Origin: Prinsepia uniflora
Taxonomy: Eukaryota; Streptophyta; Magnoliopsida; Rosales; Rosaceae
Length of the DNA stretch: 64,000 nt
Direction of reading: 5' to 3'
Assembly (NCBI GenBank): GCA_032719365.1
Contig: CM064873.1
Span: forward strand, 35,627,742-35,691,741
A model generated the notes under the pieces. That model did no database searches. It was not told the origin of the DNA and saw only the letters and a program-made list of their open reading frames with translations. Position numbers and translations under genes: made by a program. Below, piece after piece: positions 59,701 through 64,000 of the stretch (its first letter is position 1; each line of letters begins with the position of its first letter).

Positions 59701-60410
59701 AATGAGAATTTAGAGTTGACAAATTTAGAGTGTGTTTGGATGAATAATTTCTAATTTAATGAGAATTTAAAATTCTCATAATTTGTAATTTCATATTTAC
59801 AATTTCCTAATTTGTAAATTCTAATGTTTGGATATCAATGTTAAAAATTATGTAAATTACATTTTCACTTATTTGAACTCATCATTTAAAAAATTCTGTT
59901 CCTTGAGGTAGAATTTCAACTCACATTTGAGATCCTTAATTCTCCCCAGATTTTTCTCTGGAAATTTATAAAATCTTGACTCAATTTCCTCAATTAAGGA
60001 AAATTGATTTTCTATTGATCAAATGCTCCCTTCACGTCGAATGACATGTTTATTTTTCGGAGCCAAACGTACCCCGAGTATAAATTGAGATAATTCAATA
60101 TACGAAAGGTGAGTTTAGAATAAAATGAAACTATTCACGATTCAAATAGTTAAGATTGATTATAACATAGATTCCAAGGACACATAGACTAAAATGGGAC
60201 CAAGTTGATCCAAAAATGACCCAAAGGCCACGAAAAAAAAAAATATATATATAGTTCCAGCTGGCGGTGGCCGAATTTCTTTCATTTTTCATCACCAACT
60301 CCTCTCTTCCACCACTGTTGTTCTACCTGTAAGTTGTATCTGTCGGCTTCTCGCCGACCAGCTATTTAAACCAAGGGACGGACGAACGCAGTTTGGGTTA
60401 TCAAAGGGGA
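59701..60410. promoter_or_regulatory. upstream region of the phosphohexomutase-like gene
   Basis: AT-rich DNA, then at 60280-60420 a more GC-rich, pyrimidine-rich stretch with TATTTAAA at 60363-60370 as TATA candidate. The likely 5' exon would end near 60411 (GGGGAG|GTGAAA). No transcript evidence; the start site is inferred. Confidence 0.35.
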
Positions 60411-61279
60411 GGTGAAATTTTGATTCCTTCTTTGAAATTGAACTACTTTGTATTAATAATATATATTTTTTTTGCGAGTTCCGTTATGTTTTTTTTCCCT
60501 TGCTCTCTGAAGTTGTTAGCTTACGAATTAAGAAAGGTTTGTTTCTGGATGAATTCTTTTCTTTTCTGGATGGCGGTGATAAGACCATATGAAGTTGGGT
60601 TCTTTTGTAATTAACTTTCCAATTGATATTTTGAAGCTCAATGGTAGGATAGCAGCTAGATTATTGGACATGAGATGAAAGTGGCGATTTTTGTTTTTAA
60701 TTTTTAATTTTAATCTGAAGTTGGTTTGGATTAAAAGTGAAAAGCCTTTTTCATCAGATTGTCGATAGAAGATCACAAAAACACGCATTCAATTCTTGTT
60801 TAAATTGTGAACCCTGTTTTGCTGGCAATGACTTGAACTGTGGTACATGCACTTTTTCTCTCTTCTAATAACTTGATATGTTCATTCTCTTATGAAATTT
60901 CTAATCCAGTAGTTTTCAGATTTTAGGCCACTTCTGAAATAACTGTTAGACATGATGCATAACATATATTATATTTCGGGCATTTGAAGTAGAGTTCAAA
61001 CTAGATGATGATAAACTTTATTGGTGAAATTTGGAGATGGGTTTTGAGATTGAAAAAGACCACTAGGGCATTATTTATTGGTAATTTATGTGTTAGTCAT
61101 TTTCAAAACCCCAAATTTGCATAGAAGGATTGTAAGTCTGTCTTAGAGTCGACAATGGTGAATAACAAACCACTATTTGCACTCCTGGAAAAAAAATGCA
61201 ATAAGAATAACATAGTGAATTATCTTGATTAATCTTTTATTACCATGAGATCTGATAAAATTTCAAACCTTCTATGCAG

Positions 61280-63568
61280 CAACGTCAGGGAGGGTTGTTG
61301 AAAATGTTTATTTGTCGCAGTGCGACCATCTAAGTAGGAAGTTCAACACCCGATGTCAAAGGGACTATAGTGCCCCTTTTATGTGCAACATGCTTCCCTT
61401 CCAGCGAGGGAAGTTAGCATGGACTATAAATCCTTCCATGCAATTGCACAACTTACCAAAATACCACAGCAGTTTTGTAAACGGAAGAACTGTTCATTGC
61501 AATGGTCTGTTCTAGACTCTCATTATCAAGGTTGATGTCAAATGAGAAATTTATGTTCTAGACTTCTTAAAATACTTAATTTTCCTTTATGCTCATCATG
61601 AAAATTCTCCTTGGCATAGGGGGGCATTTTTATTTCAATTATATGGACGGCCTAGGTTTAAAATGTTAAAGTTTTGGATCTCTTATCAACTTGTCAATTG
61701 TGGTTCCGTGAATTGTTAGCTTTTGGATCAATTTACCATATATGGTTGGGCCGTTCTTGCAGCTGCTCCATCGACTGCTACGGCACCAGATCTTGACAAA
61801 GTTGATTTCTTGAACCTTCAAAATGGCAGGTAACAAATTATAACATCACAGAATGGTCTCGAACTTAAAAATTATCAAACTATCTGGGTGCATGAAACCT
61901 TATGGAGCTATTGTTCTGATATGAATTTCTTTGTGGACTGATGTTTACGCACACAGTGATATTCGAGGCGTTGCTGTTGCTGGGGTTGAAGGAGAATCAG
62001 TGAGTCTAACTGAACCTGTTACAGAGGCAATAGCAGCTAGTTTTGCTGCATGGTTAGTGGAAAAGAAGAAATCCGATGGCTCTCGACGTTTGAGAGTTTC
62101 TGTTGGCCACGATTCCCGGATATCTGCAAAATTGTTAGAGGTATGTCCTGAATATCACAGTATGTTTGAATTTGACTTATGTTTTCATTTTTCTGGCTAT
62201 GCTTGAAATTTTTCGGACTGCTGAGTTAACCATTCTACATATGGTGCTTAGTTTCTTGAATATATGTTTTGCCAAGTATCTTTTTAGTGCCTTTTTAAAT
62301 TTTTTTTTACCAATAATAGTTCCGACTACTTCAATTTGAAATATGAAGAAAACTTAGATGTTAGAAACTTGGAATTGCAAGTTCATTAGAAGTAGTACCC
62401 ATATAATAGTAAAGATCTCTTTTCTGTTGTGGTACATCAAGAATAGTAGTTTAGTTTGGGATCAAAATTGGTGCAGCATTTACAAATTTGGATTAGTAAC
62501 CTTTGTACTAGGTCTAATGTGGATACATGACAGAATCAGACTCACCAACACCACCCCCCACACCCTCCCTCCTCTCTCTGCTCCCCCTTCTTCCCCCACA
62601 ACACACACACACACACACACACACTCAGAAGAAGTACTCTCTTTGATTATTGACAATTTGGTTAATCAATTTCCAGGATGCAATTTCACGAGGAATTGCT
62701 GGTGCTGGTCTGGATGTTGTTCAATACGGGTGGGTGATGAATTTCTATCAATTTATGGTGTTAATTAGACTCTGGAATGACTATTTGGATTGATATCATG
62801 TTGGAAAATATGGCTTATGTATGACCAGTTAAGTGTTTATTGCTCTGGGTATTGATCAAAACTATTTTCATTAATGTAGATTGGCATCCACACCAGCAAT
62901 GTTTAATAGCACGGTTACTGAAGATGGTGTTTTCTTGTGTCCTGCTGATGGGTCTATCATGATAACTGGTATGGTACAGGGGTTCAAGTGTAAACTATGT
63001 GAAAAATCATAATAACTAGGATTCTATTCTTATTGTTTCTCCATAATTAAATATTGGAGGAGAGTTATTCTGTTTGGTTTTGGAGATTATACTTCTTCCT
63101 TAAGGCTATCTCCTCTAAAAGGTTGGCTTCCCCTGATGCAAAGTCTAATATATTGTGTTGTTTCAACAGCAAGTCATTTGCCTTACAATAGGAATGGGTT
63201 CAAATTTTTCACAAATGCTGGAGGGCTTGGGAAAGCTGACATAAAAAACATCTTAGAGCGTGCTGCAGATATATATAATAAATTCACACTAGAAGGGTTG
63301 ATGACTTCAAAAGAAAAAGCACTTGCATCCATAATGAGAGTTGATTACATGGAGGTATATACATCTGATCTTGTAAAGGCCGTCCGCAAAGCTGTAGGAA
63401 ATATAGGTAGGACTTCTTTATAATCTTGATCATTGTGGAAATGTATTGGAGATCCTTCATCCTAGGTTAAGTGTGATGTTGGTTGTACTCGTTGTTTGTT
63501 CAGATAAACCGTTGGAAGGGTTCCATATTGTAGTTGATGCAGGGAATGGAGCAGGGGGATTTTTTGCT
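61280..63568 (+). CDS. alpha-D-phosphohexomutase family protein, plastid-type (5' part, continues beyond window)
   Basis: Exons 61280-61504, 61763-61829, 61957-62140, 62677-62729, 62880-62968, 63170-63406 and 63504-63568 all have AG/GT borders and keep one frame. The first listed exon encodes a Ser/basic-rich leader (TSGRVVENVYLSQCD, LPFQRGKLAW) likely to be a transit peptide. Its true start codon lies in an upstream exon I could not fix, or at the internal ATG 61381. Then come NGSDIRGVAVAGVEGES (sugar-phosphate mutase domain I), RVSVGHDSRISAKLLE, the active-site loop MITASHLPYNRNGFKFF with its phosphoserine, and FHIVVDAGNGAGGFFA (domain II). It resembles the plant 'phosphoglucosamine mutase family' proteins (Arabidopsis At5g17530/At1g70820 type). 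The loop has HLP where bacterial enzymes have HNP. The metal-binding DGDAD segment should lie to the right of the window. Confidence 0.88.
62599..62623. repeat. (AC)n microsatellite in an intron
   Basis: About twelve AC units after a C/T-rich stretch in the intron between 62140 and 62677. Confidence 0.8.
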
Positions 63569-64000
63569 GTAAGTTTTCTTCTTTTGGATATCTAGTTTTT
63601 ACTTCATGGTTGTAACACTCCACAGAAAACCATTTATACAACTACGATCATAAAAGGATAGGATTCCTATTTATTAAAAAATTTAACAGAAATAAGTGAA
63701 CTAAAGGATTATGACTAAATTAAAGTAGGTTCTATATTCATAAAAAGTTGGACCATGTTCATTTCCAAGTGAATTTCTTTAAAATAGATCATTTGCATAG
63801 AGCATTCAAATATCGTCCCTAAGAAAAATGGATTTATTGGCTGTAGCACAATTCTTTTTTTTATTATGTGAGCCCACTTAAATTAATAATGTCTATAGAA
63901 ACTGTAAAGATCACTTTCATTTTATTGTGAAATGAAATCATAGTTGGATGGTTTGCTTATGCTGTCATGTTTTAAAGTTTAATGAAGGTAAATTACATAT
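63569..64000 (+). other. intron of the phosphohexomutase-like gene (open at right edge)
   Basis: It starts GTAAGTTT after GFFA; no acceptor followed by family-like coding sequence is seen before the window ends. Confidence 0.6.

Overview
The window is nuclear DNA of a eudicot plant; the species cannot be told from sequence alone. Evidence for a plant: an intron-bearing auxin response factor with a microRNA160 target site, a plastid-type phosphohexomutase-like gene, a Cassandra TRIM carrying 5S rRNA-derived sequence, a Copia element primed by initiator-Met tRNA, and hAT transposons. Only two host genes are convincing. They sit near the two edges and both read rightward: an ARF10/16-clade gene (coding 5705-7953, three coding exons plus a 5'UTR intron) and the 5' part of an alpha-D-phosphohexomutase family gene (coding exons 61280-63568, running off the right edge). 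Nearly all of the roughly 50 kb between them is mobile DNA, much of it nested.

Repeats, left to right. 1-2692 is a truncated member of a repeat family that dominates the window, called here the CCCGTCCC family. Its 'head' end starts TGTAACGACCCGTCCC and its 'tail' end finishes GGGACGGGTCCTGTCA. Complete copies are about 2.8-3.6 kb, carry no recognisable coding capacity and have 5-bp target duplications, so they look like very long solo LTRs. After the ARF come a 296-bp near-perfect palindrome (9859-10154) and a 1-kb tandem duplication (10961-13089). The interval 13489-42709 is one continuous TE block: a Cassandra TRIM (14683-15466), broken family copies, and a four-level nest at 19255-34313. 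In that nest a family copy holds an hAT transposon, which holds a second family copy, which holds a third. Each level is supported by its own target duplication (the innermost only up to transitions). A young Copia element (35581-40108) follows, with nearly identical LTRs but a deleted RNase H core.

From 42710 to 49862 there is AT-rich sequence, a non-autonomous hAT element (46982-48120), a long (GA)n tract and minisatellites at the 3' end of another LTR element. The LTR of that element (49863-57036) contains two nested CCCGTCCC copies of opposite orientation (49892-56620 holding 50763-54324). A foldback derivative of the same family with a perfect 5-bp duplication lies at 58836-59302, just upstream of the phosphohexomutase gene.

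The two genes have no visible functional link. The ARF is expected to be post-transcriptionally restrained by miR160. The most unusual material is the CCCGTCCC family: its inverted ends, its internal inverted motif pair enclosing hairpin-forming minisatellites, its conserved 26-bp palindrome (which an hAT used as an insertion site), and its foldback derivatives.
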